Position numbers and translations under genes: made by a program | The notes under the pieces: generated by a model | Told to the model about the DNA's origin: nothing | What the model saw: only the letters and a program-made list of their open reading frames with translations | The model's database searches: none | Shown: positions 49,261-60,110 of the stretch, piece by piece | Layout: every line of letters begins with the position of its first letter | How positions within the stretch are numbered: the stretch's first letter is position 1 | Assembly (NCBI GenBank): GCA_963853835.1 | Contig: OY970820.1 | Coordinates: forward strand, 17,039,373-17,103,372 | Origin: Calendula officinalis | Lineage: Eukaryota; Streptophyta; Magnoliopsida; Asterales; Asteraceae | Reading direction: 5' to 3' | DNA length: 64,000 bases

Positions 49261-49317
49261 TCGGGTTTAGCTTTTTGCTAAACCTCCGTTTTTTATATAT
49301 TTGCTGTTAAAAAAAAA
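48235..49317 (+). mobile_element. 5'-truncated LINE with 16-bp TSD
   Basis: Flanked by a perfect 16-bp duplication ATTATGTCCTTTTGTT (48219-48234 and 49318-49333). The right side ends in a short poly-A. The left side begins in mid-coding sequence, so reverse transcription stopped early, as is usual for LINEs. An 8-bp hairpin GGTTTAGC/GCTAAACC lies at 49264-49284 just before the tail. Confidence 0.92.
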
Positions 49318-49689
49318 ATTATGTCCTTTTGTTGCTATAATATTTCGTAGTTATCCATCTCATAGCTATAGGTTGGTGATCTTACTGTTGTTATTAGTAT
49401 CATCGTGCTAATAATGAATAGGTATTGTATTAGTACTAACAATCGATTACCCGTTTGACATTTAAACCATTTAAAATGGGTCAATTAGTACTAATAATCG
49501 CTCACCCGTTTGACTCGTTTCAGTTAATACATATTTTATCCATTTTCTGTTTTTGTACATATAAAACCCCTGTTTTTAAGTAGAGATTTTTCCGTTTTTT
49601 AATAAAAAAATCAGATTAACGGTCACTAATACAAAAAATAAATTAAAAACTGATCCATATTATTTTAGACAATAAATTAAAAATTGCTC

Positions 49690-50030
49690 CACATTATCCT
49701 GGTTCAACTTCATCAACAATTTCAAAATGGGACAGTTTTGGCCTGATACAAATTCGGGGTATTAATCCAGGACACAATTTATTAACGCCAAATTGCAACT
49801 CAACACCACGTTTTCTCATAGAGTCCACATTTTCTAAGAACTGCATATAAACATGTATGAAGTTTAAGAAGGTTTAGAAAAACCGTAAACAAATGTAGTG
49901 TAAGCAAATTGAGATTGAAGATTAACCGTGGATTATGCTTCAATTCTAAGAGCCGCTGGTGCAATGGTGGGTTGTTCTGAAACCTTAAAATCGAAAAGAC
50001 GGCCAGATTTGGGATAAAGAGCTATATGCA
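49690..50030 (-). pseudogene. Two unrecognised exon-like fragments
   Basis: On the minus strand ALYPKSGRLFDFKVSEQPTI and on to ALRIEA (about 50025-49930), then an acceptor TATATGCAG and FLENVDSMRKRGVELQFGVN continuing to VDEVEPG (about 49842-49690). Codon-like composition and the splice site suggest captured exons, but I cannot name the gene. Orientation agrees with the Helitron-type terminus at 46520. Confidence 0.35.
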
Positions 50031-50188
50031 AGCAAGGAAGGTGGAGAAAATTCTTATTCGATTGTGGTCAGAAAGTTTCAGACACAATCTTGATATAAAC
50101 CATTACATAAAACAGTTTTGGATAATAAAATAAACTACAAATAACATCATTATTAAATACTTTAATTAAATTCTAATAAAGTGTAATA

Positions 50189-50473
50189 CTACCTCCGTAT
50201 CAAATTAAGTGATACACTTGAAAATTCACGGTTTTTAAGGCAAAAGATTAAAATGTGGATTAAGATAAATTAAAGTGGAGATTAAAATAAATTAAAGTGG
50301 AGAGGTAGTGGAGAATGAGTCTCACTTCTTTTGAATAGAATGATAATAATAATTTTTTAAAGTAAAAATAAAGGTAAAAGACTAATTTATAGATAGTTAG
50401 TGGATAATATCCCACTTTTTTACAAAATATGGTAAATTTTAATTTTGTATCAATTATTTTGATACGGAGGTAG
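50189..50473. mobile_element. Stowaway-like MITE, 285 bp
   Basis: CTACCTCCGTATCAAATTAA on the left is mirrored by TTTTGATACGGAGGTAG on the right, with TA on both sides (50187-50188 and 50474-50475). Confidence 0.8.
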
Positions 50474-52440
50474 TATAAATAAAAGTATACTATATTAGTA
50501 GAAACCATGACAAATACTCAACATCTCAATAACCCACTAATCGAATAGGCAAATAACACAATTATTTTATTGTTATGTAAATAATGTTATATATATATAT
50601 AAGTGATGGTGTAACCTAAATGCGTTTCATGTAATAATCAACAATGGTCAATTATTTCCTTATATCTAGTGTGTACAATTGCGATTGATTTAGGGGGTGT
50701 TTAGGATAGCATCAAAAAGAAAGTTTTTTAGCTTATTTAACTTAATAATTACATATGAGCATTTGGTTTAGCTAGCTTACTAAGGGGTGATTACTATTGA
50801 CTTTTAAAAGGGATTTTTAAGCTTTTTAAGGAAATTTACGCTTTTGCCGTCATCTTTGACACCCACGTAAATTTTAATCCAAATTTTATGCTTTTTAAAG
50901 GATTTTACCTTGCATATTTAATAAATTAAGGTTAGAAGATGGCTGTTTATGAATGCTTATAACATAAAAGATAAGTTGTGAGAATGAGGGAGTCAATGGA
51001 TTATTGTACATTAAATCATATATGCATTTAATTAAGGTATGCAATTTTTACACTAATCTTATGGGTACAATCAAATGTAATTGCAATGTTGATATTACTG
51101 CAATTGCAATCATTGTTATTCAAAAAGTAATATTGGAAATAATACTGTAGGAACAAAGTATAGTGTGTTTAAGATTACCAACATGATCTTAAGTTGATAT
51201 AAATAAGTATCAATCATATAATTTTGAACAGCATAATTTTAAATTGATTTAAATTGATATAGTTTTAACACTACCTAGATTAGTAAATTTATTAAACTAT
51301 ATATCATCAGCATAATCAAACATCAGCTAATATATAACTGAATTAAATAATATCGATCAGTAATATTGAAATGTACTGCATGTGTTTATGAATTTTAAAA
51401 CAGTAGGTAATTATTTATAAAATTATACTGCTCGTTAATTTGTTTTAAAATTATGTTGCTGCAAGTTAAAATATATAAAAGCAAAATATGCAGAGCAGGT
51501 TAGAACCTAGAATTGATATTGCAGCAGGTCAGCATAACATTATATAACTATCGGAGTTACCTGCAGCAGTCCGGATCCTGTATCGACAATATTTCTTGAC
51601 AAAGAATTCGCAGCCCTTCATGTGATAATAGAAAAGTGAGGTAAATTATACGGATTTATATATGACCAAAACAGGTTATGGTTTACCAGAATTAGGCCGA
51701 AAGTATAGAGGATAAACATAGAACTTTTTAAAACTTCCTAAAAAGCTAGCAATTGTTATGGTTCCTTCCAACAATAAATGTGGTAGTTTAAGAAGAAAAT
51801 TAATTTCTAATTAAATCCGAATATTAATTGACTATTTAAATTCATCAATTATAATCTCTAATTAAATTTCCAATTAAATTTCCGGAGGATTAATGGGCGA
51901 GAAAAAAAAGGCAGGCATATTTATGTTCTATATTTAACAAATTTTAATCTGCATATATTTTTTACATGAAATATATTATTTTCAAAAAATGGAATAAATA
52001 TATTTAATGGAATCAGTATTATAAACCCATCGTTAATTATGGTAATTACCAAATTTAAAAAATCCTAAAAACTCTGAAAAATTTATAACTATTTTCTGTC
52101 ATTAAAAAGATCCCTAAATTTAAAAATTCTTTTATTAGGATCCGAAATTAATGCCAATTAATATTTAAAATGGAGTTTGTTATTTGGTTATTAGGATCCG
52201 AAATTAATGCCAATTAATATTTAATTATCGGTCAATAAAAAAACTGAAAATTCTAGTAAAATGTCATGTGTCATTCTGCCTCCTAAGAGGTGCCACGTGG
52301 CCACCTACAAAAGCTTGTTTTGTTATATAATAGATTTGACGGGAATCCAAAAGTAGAAAAGATCTCTAATTGTGTAAATTTCAATCCTGATGTACTTTTA
52401 CTTCTTTTTTATTTTGGTTGATATATTATGTTTGTGACAA
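50474..52440. other. AT-rich intergenic or Helitron body
   Basis: No exon assigned. Contains a 37-bp exact direct repeat with a 56-bp period (52132-52168 and 52188-52224). It may be body of the Helitron ending at 52473, but no 5' terminus was found. Confidence 0.35.
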
Positions 52441-52442
52441 GT

Positions 52443-52473
52443 CACCCGTGATTTATCACAGGTTATAAGCTAG
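52443..52473 (+). mobile_element. Helitron-type 3' terminus
   Basis: The stem ACCCGTGA/TCACAGGT (7 of 8 pairs) is followed by TATAAG, CTAG (52470-52473) and T. The element would extend to the left. Confidence 0.6.
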
Positions 52474-53228
52474 TAGCTATAAATTTCAAATCTCCGCTAG
52501 TTAAATAACATTTTTATGACATATACATATCTCGTGCCGACCACCAAACATGACCATCACTTGCTAATGATTACTTTCAGACCGGAAAATACACATAGCA
52601 ACCATTGCAATATCAACAAATACAAGATCTACAACATACAACTGAAATTCATTCCAAAAAATCGTTCCCTATTTTTTGAACTTGATTCTGTATATTAAAT
52701 TGTGAATAAACTTACATTAACATTTGCATTAGCATTAACACTGAACTAAATAAAATAAATTTTAAGCATTGTTAGACATTAAAAGTTTAAAATTTTACCT
52801 GTAAATGGAGAAACCGAGTAAGAGTAAGTTTTCAAAGTCCTGTGGCTTTTGCAGCTTCTATAACAAACCTGAATATAATAAAATCGCAAGCGTAAAAAAA
52901 AGACAGAAAAGAAGGAGGTGGTGACGGAGGGGAGTTCGGCGTGCGTCGATAGGGGTGAACTCTGGGAGAAAGATGGATTATTTTTTGGGGGTGTGAAGAT
53001 ACTTAGGGTTATTTGAATGGCAAAACAGAAATTGATTTATTAGAATGGTGAACGAGTAGGCAGAAATGGAGAGACGGACTTGCCAGGCACGCTCTGTGTT
53101 GATCAGACCAATGGAGATGGGGCAAAGGACTTTAAGCAGAAGGGCCAAAGTAAACAAATATTACTGGTGGGCTTAACCCCACGTTGTAATAACATTTATT
53201 AAATATGTACGTTTGGAATCACAACAAG
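52474..53228. other. Intergenic, nothing recognised
   Basis: A purine-rich, less AT-rich stretch at 52890-53130 may be a 5' untranslated or captured piece, but nothing can be assigned. Confidence 0.3.
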
Positions 53229-53290
53229 GCTTCTCCGAGTGGTATTGTCACTGTTATGTAACCCGTTCGAATCCTGGCAGTTGATATTTT
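53229..53290 (+). repeat. SINE-like, tRNA-derived head
   Basis: An A-box-like TCCGAGTGGTA and a B-box-like GTTCGAATCC are spaced about 30 bases apart and followed by a T-rich tail. The wording resembles tRNA-Ser, but no tRNA stem set can be folded. Probably a SINE head or tRNA pseudogene. Confidence 0.4.
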
Positions 53291-54045
53291 TTTTCCTAAA
53301 AGTATTAAAATTCTATAATTAACAAGTGTATTGGCTGATAATAGAGATATTGTTTATTTACCATTTCAATAATAATTGACTATATGTTTTTTTTCTTATT
53401 TATGCATATTATTTCTTGAAACTCGCCCTTCATCCAACTTGGTTATCAAACTAGTTTAGAGATACACAAATGCCATGGTTTTTTTACTCCAAGAAACCGT
53501 GAAAGGATAATTTACACTCGTGGTATAAACCATTGACATTGCCTTGTAAATATTGTTCTAATTTAACATTCAGTTGTCTTTCAAAAAAAGGTATCATATG
53601 CATGGTCGTTTGTTATGCTTATGTGCAGGCAAACAAAGTGATTACTATTTTGCCATTTGTTAAGTGCAGCAAACAAGCGCATATAAAAACCAGTTATAAT
53701 ACAGCAGGTGCATAAAGCACTACAAAACCCAAATAAGTTGCTAGTTCGTGCATAAAGCACTACAAACACAAAACATAAAATTAAAGACTTGAAGCTAGGT
53801 TTTTAGTTTGTGCATAAAGCACTAGAAACAAAATATTAACATAAAGTCTTAAAGGTTGCTAAATTGTGCTAGTTTGCCCCCTGCAAGTCCTTATTGTGCA
53901 TCCGATTATAGAAACTGGCTTTTGGCTATCAAAACTCGACAACACAAATCCTGCAAACCAATTGGAAAAAATGATGAGATGATAAAAAAAATTAATCCAT
54001 GCATTCTAATTTTGTTGAACGGCAAATCTTAATTTACACGTAATT
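53291..54045. other. Intergenic, downstream of EULS3 copy 2
   Basis: A GTGCATAAAGCACTA word occurs three times at about 53708-53825. No gene recognised. Confidence 0.35.
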
Positions 54046-54112
54046 TTCACCTATGTCAAGGACGGGACTTGAACCCCGTACCGCTAGACCAAAGGCTCTT
54101 TGGTTCTAATTC
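54046..54112 (-). repeat. SINE-like fragment
   Basis: On the minus strand GGTCTAGCGGTA (A-box-like) stands only a few bases from GGTTCAAGTCC (B box), too close for a tRNA, so it looks like an internally deleted SINE head. Confidence 0.4.
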
Positions 54113-54264
54113 TAATAATAATATTCTAGTAAGGTTAGGACCCTGAAAGTACTATAAATCATTCAATAACATGAAGAAACTAACAAACGTACACCTCATG
54201 GGGAAGGCCCATGACTCCTAAATTACACGAAGAAACTCACCTATATATTATTATTCATTTGATA

Positions 54265-55258
54265 TTAAGAAAAAACATTAGGTAAAGTTTGTGGTGACGG
54301 GAACTTACAATAATGGGCGATGGTCCACATTTGGTTATCACCTTTAAGAAATTCCCATAAAACAATTTTGGTGCCATCACGCACACCGCCACCTTTCTTA
54401 TCACCTCCAAGTCCATCAAAACTAAGATGAATATTGTCAACTGCCCTAATCGCCTTATAACCACCTCCTTTGTTCTCGCTCATACTCCAAAGAACAGACT
54501 TGTCCACTTTATCAGGGTTGTAATCCAGCAACTGAACCTGAAAAACGAAATGAAAAATGTACCAAAAACTTTCATTGGTCAAAGCAATGGTTAATAGAAA
54601 ACATGCATGCATACCGGATACGTTATACCGATTGAGTGTTTCACGGCTTGACCAGTGGCTTTGTTCACCAGTGCAAAAGAAGAAAAACCTTGTTCATCCT
54701 TCACATTGATGCCAAATTTCTCATCTTTAATCCAGTGCTGGTGTTTCAAAGTCAAACGATCGAAAAGTCAACAACTTAACCGGTTTAGAAAGCAAAATCG
54801 GAAAACTAAATTAAGTTAATTACCTGATGAGGATCAGAGACGTTGGATGGGGCGAGAATCACTTTACCATCACGGATGGTGAGAGAGTAATCTGTTTTGT
54901 CCTTGCAGTAAACCCTAACTGTTGGTTTATTTTCGGTAAATTTTTCAGCTGATTTTTTTATTTGTTGATCGGAGAGTGCATGTGGTGTCAGACGGCAGCA
55001 ATCTGACATGCAGGAAGAAAGAGAACGTGGAGGTGTTTGGTGGTGGTTGAGACGGTATGAGTATTGTAGATCTTGAAAACAGAGGCAGATCCAAATACCT
55101 CGGCAACCACCAGACTCATGATCATGATGGTGTGGTTCTTGATCAACCTGCAGGTGGTGGTTCCCACGAGGTGGTGGAAAGGGGTGGTGAACACGTGGTG
55201 CACCACCGTCGTGGGATACCGGTGGTTGTTCGTTGTTATTCTCGCTGAGGTAATACAT
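54265..55258 (-). CDS. EULS3: EUL-domain (ricin-B-like) lectin, copy 2
   Basis: Three exons on the minus strand: 55258-54824, 54737-54615 and 54537-54265, with GT-AG borders at the same positions as in copy 1; exon 2 is 123 bp in both. The product is 276 codons plus stop. The N-terminal linker (1-110) differs from copy 1: it starts MYYLSENNNEQPPVSHDGG, is histidine-rich, and has a cysteine-containing stretch instead of the long proline blocks. The EUL domain begins near 111 (NKPTVRVYCKDKTDYSL) and includes HWIKD, FALVNKATGQAVKHS, SVLWS and DGTKIVLWEF. Its role is presumed as for copy 1. The C-terminus again runs past HYC at a T/GTAAGT donor-like site, so the last residues are uncertain. The TATA box at 55325-55333 gives a short 5' UTR. 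Confidence 0.88.
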
Positions 55259-55324
55259 CGTTATTTCTTCGGAAAAAACGTCGGATAGCCAAAGAAAACT
55301 TCAGTGTTGCGTTTAACACTACCT

Positions 55325-55333
55325 TATTTATAG
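55325..55333 (-). promoter_or_regulatory. TATA box of EULS3 copy 2
   Basis: The minus strand reads CTATAAATA about 65 bases before the ATG at 55258, which places the expected transcription start near 55300 and gives a leader of about 40 bases. Confidence 0.6.
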
Positions 55334-55473
55334 GCAACATTTTGGACGATTTTCTAACATTTTTATTTAATAATGGTATTTTTTTTGGAATAATTTCATT
55401 ACACCTCCCTGCAAACTTTTAATATTACATATATATATATTCCTTCTAATTAAAACCTCAAAATTCTCATATA

Positions 55474-55735
55474 CTCCCTCCGTCCCACAAAAAAGTTCTC
55501 ATTTCTCTATATTTTTGTCTCACAAAAAAGTTTCCATTTTCCACATTTAATGGGCTCCACATAATAAAATAGTATTATTATTAAAGACCTCACCACTAAT
55601 ATCCATTAACTATTTTTCTGTGTTCAATCTAACCTTATATTTTAATCAAAATAAATACCAATGACCCACCACTAACTATCACCTAATAATTTATGTCAAT
55701 GGAAAATGGGAACTTTTTTTGTGGGACGGAAGGAG
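55474..55735. mobile_element. Stowaway-like MITE, 262 bp
   Basis: Long terminal inverted repeats starting CTCCCTCCGTCCCACAAAAA and mirrored on the right, with TA on both sides (55472-55473 and 55736-55737). It lies about 140 bp upstream of the EULS3 copy 2 TATA box, so it is part of that promoter region. Confidence 0.88.
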
Positions 55736-55939
55736 TATATCATTTTACCTAATTTAATAATATTTAAATCTTTTATAATTAAAAAAATCAGTTTTCCTAA
55801 TTTAAGTTAACGGCAAAATAACTTAAATACCCTTGGCGAAAGAAAATTAAGTTGTCGAGTTTGGCGAAAAAATACTCTTAATAAAAGAAAAAAACCCTTG
55901 ACTTTTAAGTTATTTAGAGCATTTTAAAAGTAAGGTATA

Positions 55940-56084
55940 AGGGTAATTTTACTTTATTAAAGTGGATAGTTAGTGGGTGTGGGTCCCACTATTTTTACCA
56001 AATAAGGAAAGTTTTTAAAGTGTATCACTTATTTTGATGCATCCCAAAATAGAAAGTGTGTCACTTATTTTAATACGGAGGAAG
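55940..56084. repeat. Right half of a Stowaway-like MITE
   Basis: Ends TTTTAATACGGAGGAAG followed by TA. It carries the doubled end motif (AAGTGTATCACTTATTTTGA, then AAGTGTGTCACTTATTTTAA) like the element at 479-770. No left end was found. Confidence 0.55.
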
Positions 56085-57830
56085 TACTTAATTAAAGTTG
56101 GTAAAGAGATATACGTAATATTGAAAGTTTATAAGGATGTTATATGATTTTTTTTAACGGTATGTAATAATGGTTTATACATACACACGCTACTGTGCGT
56201 CGTATCGTTTCGGTTTGTCAGATGATAATTTGAGACGGCTCATTCTCCACACGCAAGCTTCAAGTTCTCCTTCCCCGAAATATACTTTTAAAATTTACAT
56301 TTTAGACCATAACTATTTAAATACAAGTTAATAATTTATTTATTTTCGCAAACACACAAATCAAATTCATAGACATTGTTTCATGGTTTGCTACAAATTA
56401 TCCTTAACAAGGGTTTATGGATAACGGTACTATGTTTTATTACAAGAGTTTGAAAGCTATCTGTTAGCACGGGTCTTAGACATCTCCCAACAGTGACACG
56501 TCACTAAATACATTAATAAACTCTTTCCTACCAACGGGTTCCTGACAAAATCTTCTCAACAGTAACATATCACTAACTCATCGTTAACTCATCCCCTTAA
56601 AAGAAAAAATAAAATAATAACCCCATACACCCTCACCCCACATGCATAGTCCCCCACGACGCCACCCTCCCCCACGTCGTCTACACGACGACATGCTACC
56701 AACACGAAGCACGACAGCTTCGTGTCAATGGCGTCAAGCTACGACGGACTGAATTTGGTTGTGACCCCATGCTACTAACGTGCATTGACACGGTCCTTAG
56801 TCATATCACAAATTATGAAATTTAAACCATCACATCCACCTCATGTATAAAAATGAGTTCTTATTAATATTTAGAACTTGTTTTTTAGTTATTACTATCC
56901 TAATACCTTTATTCATATCAACCTGGTTGTCATTGTTTATCTATATGTTTCACTTAAATAATAATGATATATCAATTCATATTACTTATATAGTACATTA
57001 ACTTATATCAAAGTTAATGTCACATGAACAATAGCTAGTTCTTATTTATAACTTTGACATGCTTTTTTTCTTTTAGTTTAGTTTTGTTTTTTATTTTTTG
57101 GTTTTTATGTTATGTTGGTTTCGAGTCGTTTTGTGAGCTAACTAACCACAAAGCGATCAAGTGCTTTGTGGGTAACCCAAAGTCAGCGCGAGTAATCTCC
57201 ATGGCCTTTAAGAGGTTTTTTTCTTATAGGAAATATGTTGGTACATGTGTGTTGTTTTTTAAACGAGGACAGTTTCGTCCGCACGTTGCAACGAATTTTA
57301 ATTTTATCCAAATTTAATTAGAAAAATAACATAACTTGTGGTGTCATACATTTATAAAATTATCATCTTTTTTGTTTTTGGTCTTAGAGTTTATATTTAG
57401 AACTCTTAAATATATTATAAAAATATATGTTTAGGGGTATTAACTGAATTTTATAAACTTTGTCTCTTTTTAGAATGTTAGTTGAAACTTTGTAAACATT
57501 TTAGTTTCTACCCCTATTTTAAGGGTGTTAACTGAAATTTTATAAGACACAATCACACGATCTCCATAACACTTTGTTGGAATCACAAGTAAACAAGTAA
57601 AAAAAAAAACACTAATGAAAACGTCTGCTTCCATTATTTTCACTCTAGAAATACGTACACTTCTTTTAAAAATGAAACTTTCTTCTCTGCGTCTACACTC
57701 TACCGGACTTGCAAATAAATAACTAGAATACTAACTTGCTCCTAAAGATAGGCAAGACGTGGCTCATCCTCTCCAAAATATTCGGTCAGCTATGACTAGC
57801 TCAAAGTCATATATTTACTCAACCACATAT
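56085..57830. other. Intergenic, nothing recognised
   Basis: AT-rich. The frame at 57054-57317 is low-complexity and unsupported. A more GC-rich patch at 56640-56770 has no recognisable content. Confidence 0.4.
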
Positions 57831-58212
57831 TGGAAAATGATAATGACAGCCCTAAGGGCTGTCACTAAAAGTCAAAACACGCAAAAAAAACTTGTACAAT
57901 AATAAATAACCACCCCCTGCATTTTAGGAATCAACCTCCACCACTGAAAGTACAAACGATTTATGCACGTAACCACCTCTTAATGACAGTCCTAACAAAA
58001 TCCTTATTTATTTAATTAAATAAATCTAAACAAAAATTCCTAATAAAACATTTAAGGGTTTTGCTAATGACAGCCCTTAGGGCTGTCTCTAACGTGCATA
58101 AAAGGCTTGTACATTCATGGATAGAGTAGTGTTCCTAAAATTAAGGGGGTGGTTTTTACTTTGTTTTTGTCTTCTTATTGACAGCCCTTAGGGCTGTCAT
58201 TATCATTTTCCA
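57831..58212. mobile_element. MITE built around 20-bp palindromes
   Basis: The termini are inverted copies of TGGAAAATGATAATGACAGC. Next to each terminus, and once more inside, is the palindrome GACAGCCCTNAGGGCTGTC (about 57855, 58069 and 58183). The inner copy, with a following CTTGTACA segment, repeats the left part, as if two related ends had been joined. No clear target duplication; the superfamily is uncertain (Mutator-like is possible). Confidence 0.7.
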
Positions 58213-59424
58213 ACATTTAATCAAGATTAAACCCAACAGTTTTAAGGGGATGATTTTGACACTTTTTTGACATTATATATTGTATTTACAAAATCAACCC
58301 CATTTAAGGGGTCTTTTTGAATTTTTCTGCACTCCATTTCTTTGTATCTCCGTTCTATTCGGTCAACTAAACTCCGTTCCGTTTTAATATTATAATGAAC
58401 AAGAACCATAGTACGGCAACTGTATATATCTTTTCAATATAAGTTAGTATATTTATTTAAAAACTAGCTGGTACCCGCGCAATGCGGCGGCGGGTATCCT
58501 GTAACTATATTTTATGGCGAACAAATGTTGTTCGGTTACATAATTTTTTTAAAAGTTATACAAATTAATGATAATTTAAATTTGGATAAAGGCAAATCTT
58601 TGCGATAACCCTACTGAAAAGAAAATTTGCATGTGTAAAACATATTTATCTTTAACACTTAATTTTAAAGGCCACTGTTGTGCAGTGGCCATGTCCATGG
58701 ATGCCAAGGTGGTAGCTTTTCTGTTGTTTGGTGTTATGATCTTAAGTTTGTCATGTATTGATTGGTGGTTTTGGTGTTGCCTTTTCTATTGTTTTTTCAC
58801 GACTCTTTGTATTGCATGAAAAAAATTTACATGAAAAACATATAATTTAGTAAAATCTCCCATTTATATTAGCAAATCAAATATTACAAGCTACAAAAAG
58901 TTGTTTATGATAAAAATGCACCATAATTTTACCCTATTACAAATTTCAATACTTTGTGCTGAAAAATGATACACAAATCAGGTACTGCAAGCAGGTCTAA
59001 CGAAAGCAGCTGTAGTTCAATATGCATTGGATATAGTTATAGTGAACTTGATGGTTGATACTTAACCTGGAAAATGATTCAATCCACAAATTAAACAAAC
59101 AAAATCACTGTTAACATATTAGAGGTAAAAAAAGTAAATATATTACCTTCAATGCCTTAGTTGCCGGTCATATACACCTCCAATGTCGACAAAAGCTCCT
59201 TGTTTAAGATCCAAAGTTATCACTTAAACAACACAAATCTGCATAAGATACTCCTAATTAGTAAATTTCTGTTATAGTAACTATTAATCAACTTAAATCA
59301 TACATCTTGAAATTATGACCAATCAAGAGACCAAATAATCACATAAACACATTCACCAACAAAATCCGAACACCAGCATACCAAATAATCATATAAAAAA
59401 TTAAATATTTTAGCGTGTGAATAA

Positions 59425-59600
59425 GATTGAAGTAAATTTATTCTCGTGATTATAAAATTTATGTATTCACCAGTATAGAGTCCATTGATAACCCTATGTA
59501 CCAATCCATAAGTAATGCATGTGGAATGTAATGTTGATCATCAGCTTGATAGAAAAACACATCTTTCATATCACTTCCCTGAACCAGGGGATCAAAAACG
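59425..59600 (-). pseudogene. Gamma-tubulin exon fragment
   Basis: The minus strand reads DMKDVFFYQADDQHYIPHAL and LMD in one frame, then RVINGLYTGEY in a second frame, then FYNHENKFTS in a third. The order and wording are those of the gamma-tubulin N-terminal region, which nucleates microtubules in the living protein. Two frame changes within about 60 codons show that it is dead. Confidence 0.75.
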
Positions 59601-59731
59601 TCATGTAAGGGTAGGTACCTTGAAATTGAGGTGGAAATAGACCAGAGGAAAAAAAACTTCAAATTACGAAATCATATCAAATTCAATGCAAACAAAAAGT
59701 AAAGTTGAATCTACATCGAAAATTTACTCAC

Positions 59732-59829
59732 TTTACTAGTAATTAGCTCGCATTATGTTCCTTTACCAGAAGCAAGAGCTCCAGATAACATAACTTTCAA
59801 AGGCGGGGTTTATCCATCAATGCCACAAT
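59732..59829 (-). pseudogene. Plastid-type adenylate kinase exon fragment
   Basis: An acceptor TATAAGCAG (ending 59830) precedes the exon and a donor GTGAGT (from 59731) follows it. The translation contains a P-loop of the adenylate kinase type (VMLSGALASGKGT), then a TAA in place of the next codon, then CELITSK. A frame change lies upstream, between QIVALMDK and the P-loop. Leader-like sequence and a possible first exon extend to about 60110. Similarity is to chloroplast AMK2-type kinases, recalled from memory. Confidence 0.7.
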
Positions 59830-60110
59830 CTGCTTATAAAACAAAAACAAAAAAAATAAGCACGAAACATTAGAACAAAATAAATTTTTGAAGATGAAAT
59901 GGAAATTAAAGAGGAGAGATGATACGCTGAGATCGAAATTTGTAATGTCACCGATGGGGCCATTGCAGACTGAAGGTTGAATGTACCGAGGCAATTGAAT
60001 CGAGGAGGTTTATGGTTAGGGTTATGGGGAACTTAGTCGACGGGGGAGGAAAGTTGCAGGTACCGAGGTTTGCAGACATAGTGAAGGTTGATTGGAGGCG
60101 ATGGAATCAA

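Larger units (their letters stand above)
58474..60110 (-). mobile_element. Putative Helitron with captured gene fragments
   Basis: The 3' end on the minus strand has the stem ACCCGC/GCGGGT (58505-58500 and 58488-58483), then ACCAG and CTAG ending at 58474, followed by T. To its right, on the same strand, lie fragments of two unrelated genes (gamma-tubulin and adenylate kinase) plus another exon-like piece at about 59230-59160 (LKQGAFVDIGGVYDRQL). Capture of fragments from several genes in one orientation is typical of plant Helitrons. The 5' TC end was not identified, so the right boundary is a guess at the edge of the adenylate kinase material. Confidence 0.55.

Noticed and set aside
53229..54112. 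tRNA genes suggested by A- and B-box-like words
   Set aside because: No complete cloverleaf can be drawn and the box spacing is wrong in the second case. They are kept only as SINE-like fragments.
57054..57317. An 87-codon frame starting MTCFFSFSLVLFFIFWF
   Set aside because: Low-complexity T-rich sequence, with no recognised domain, homologous piece or splice context.
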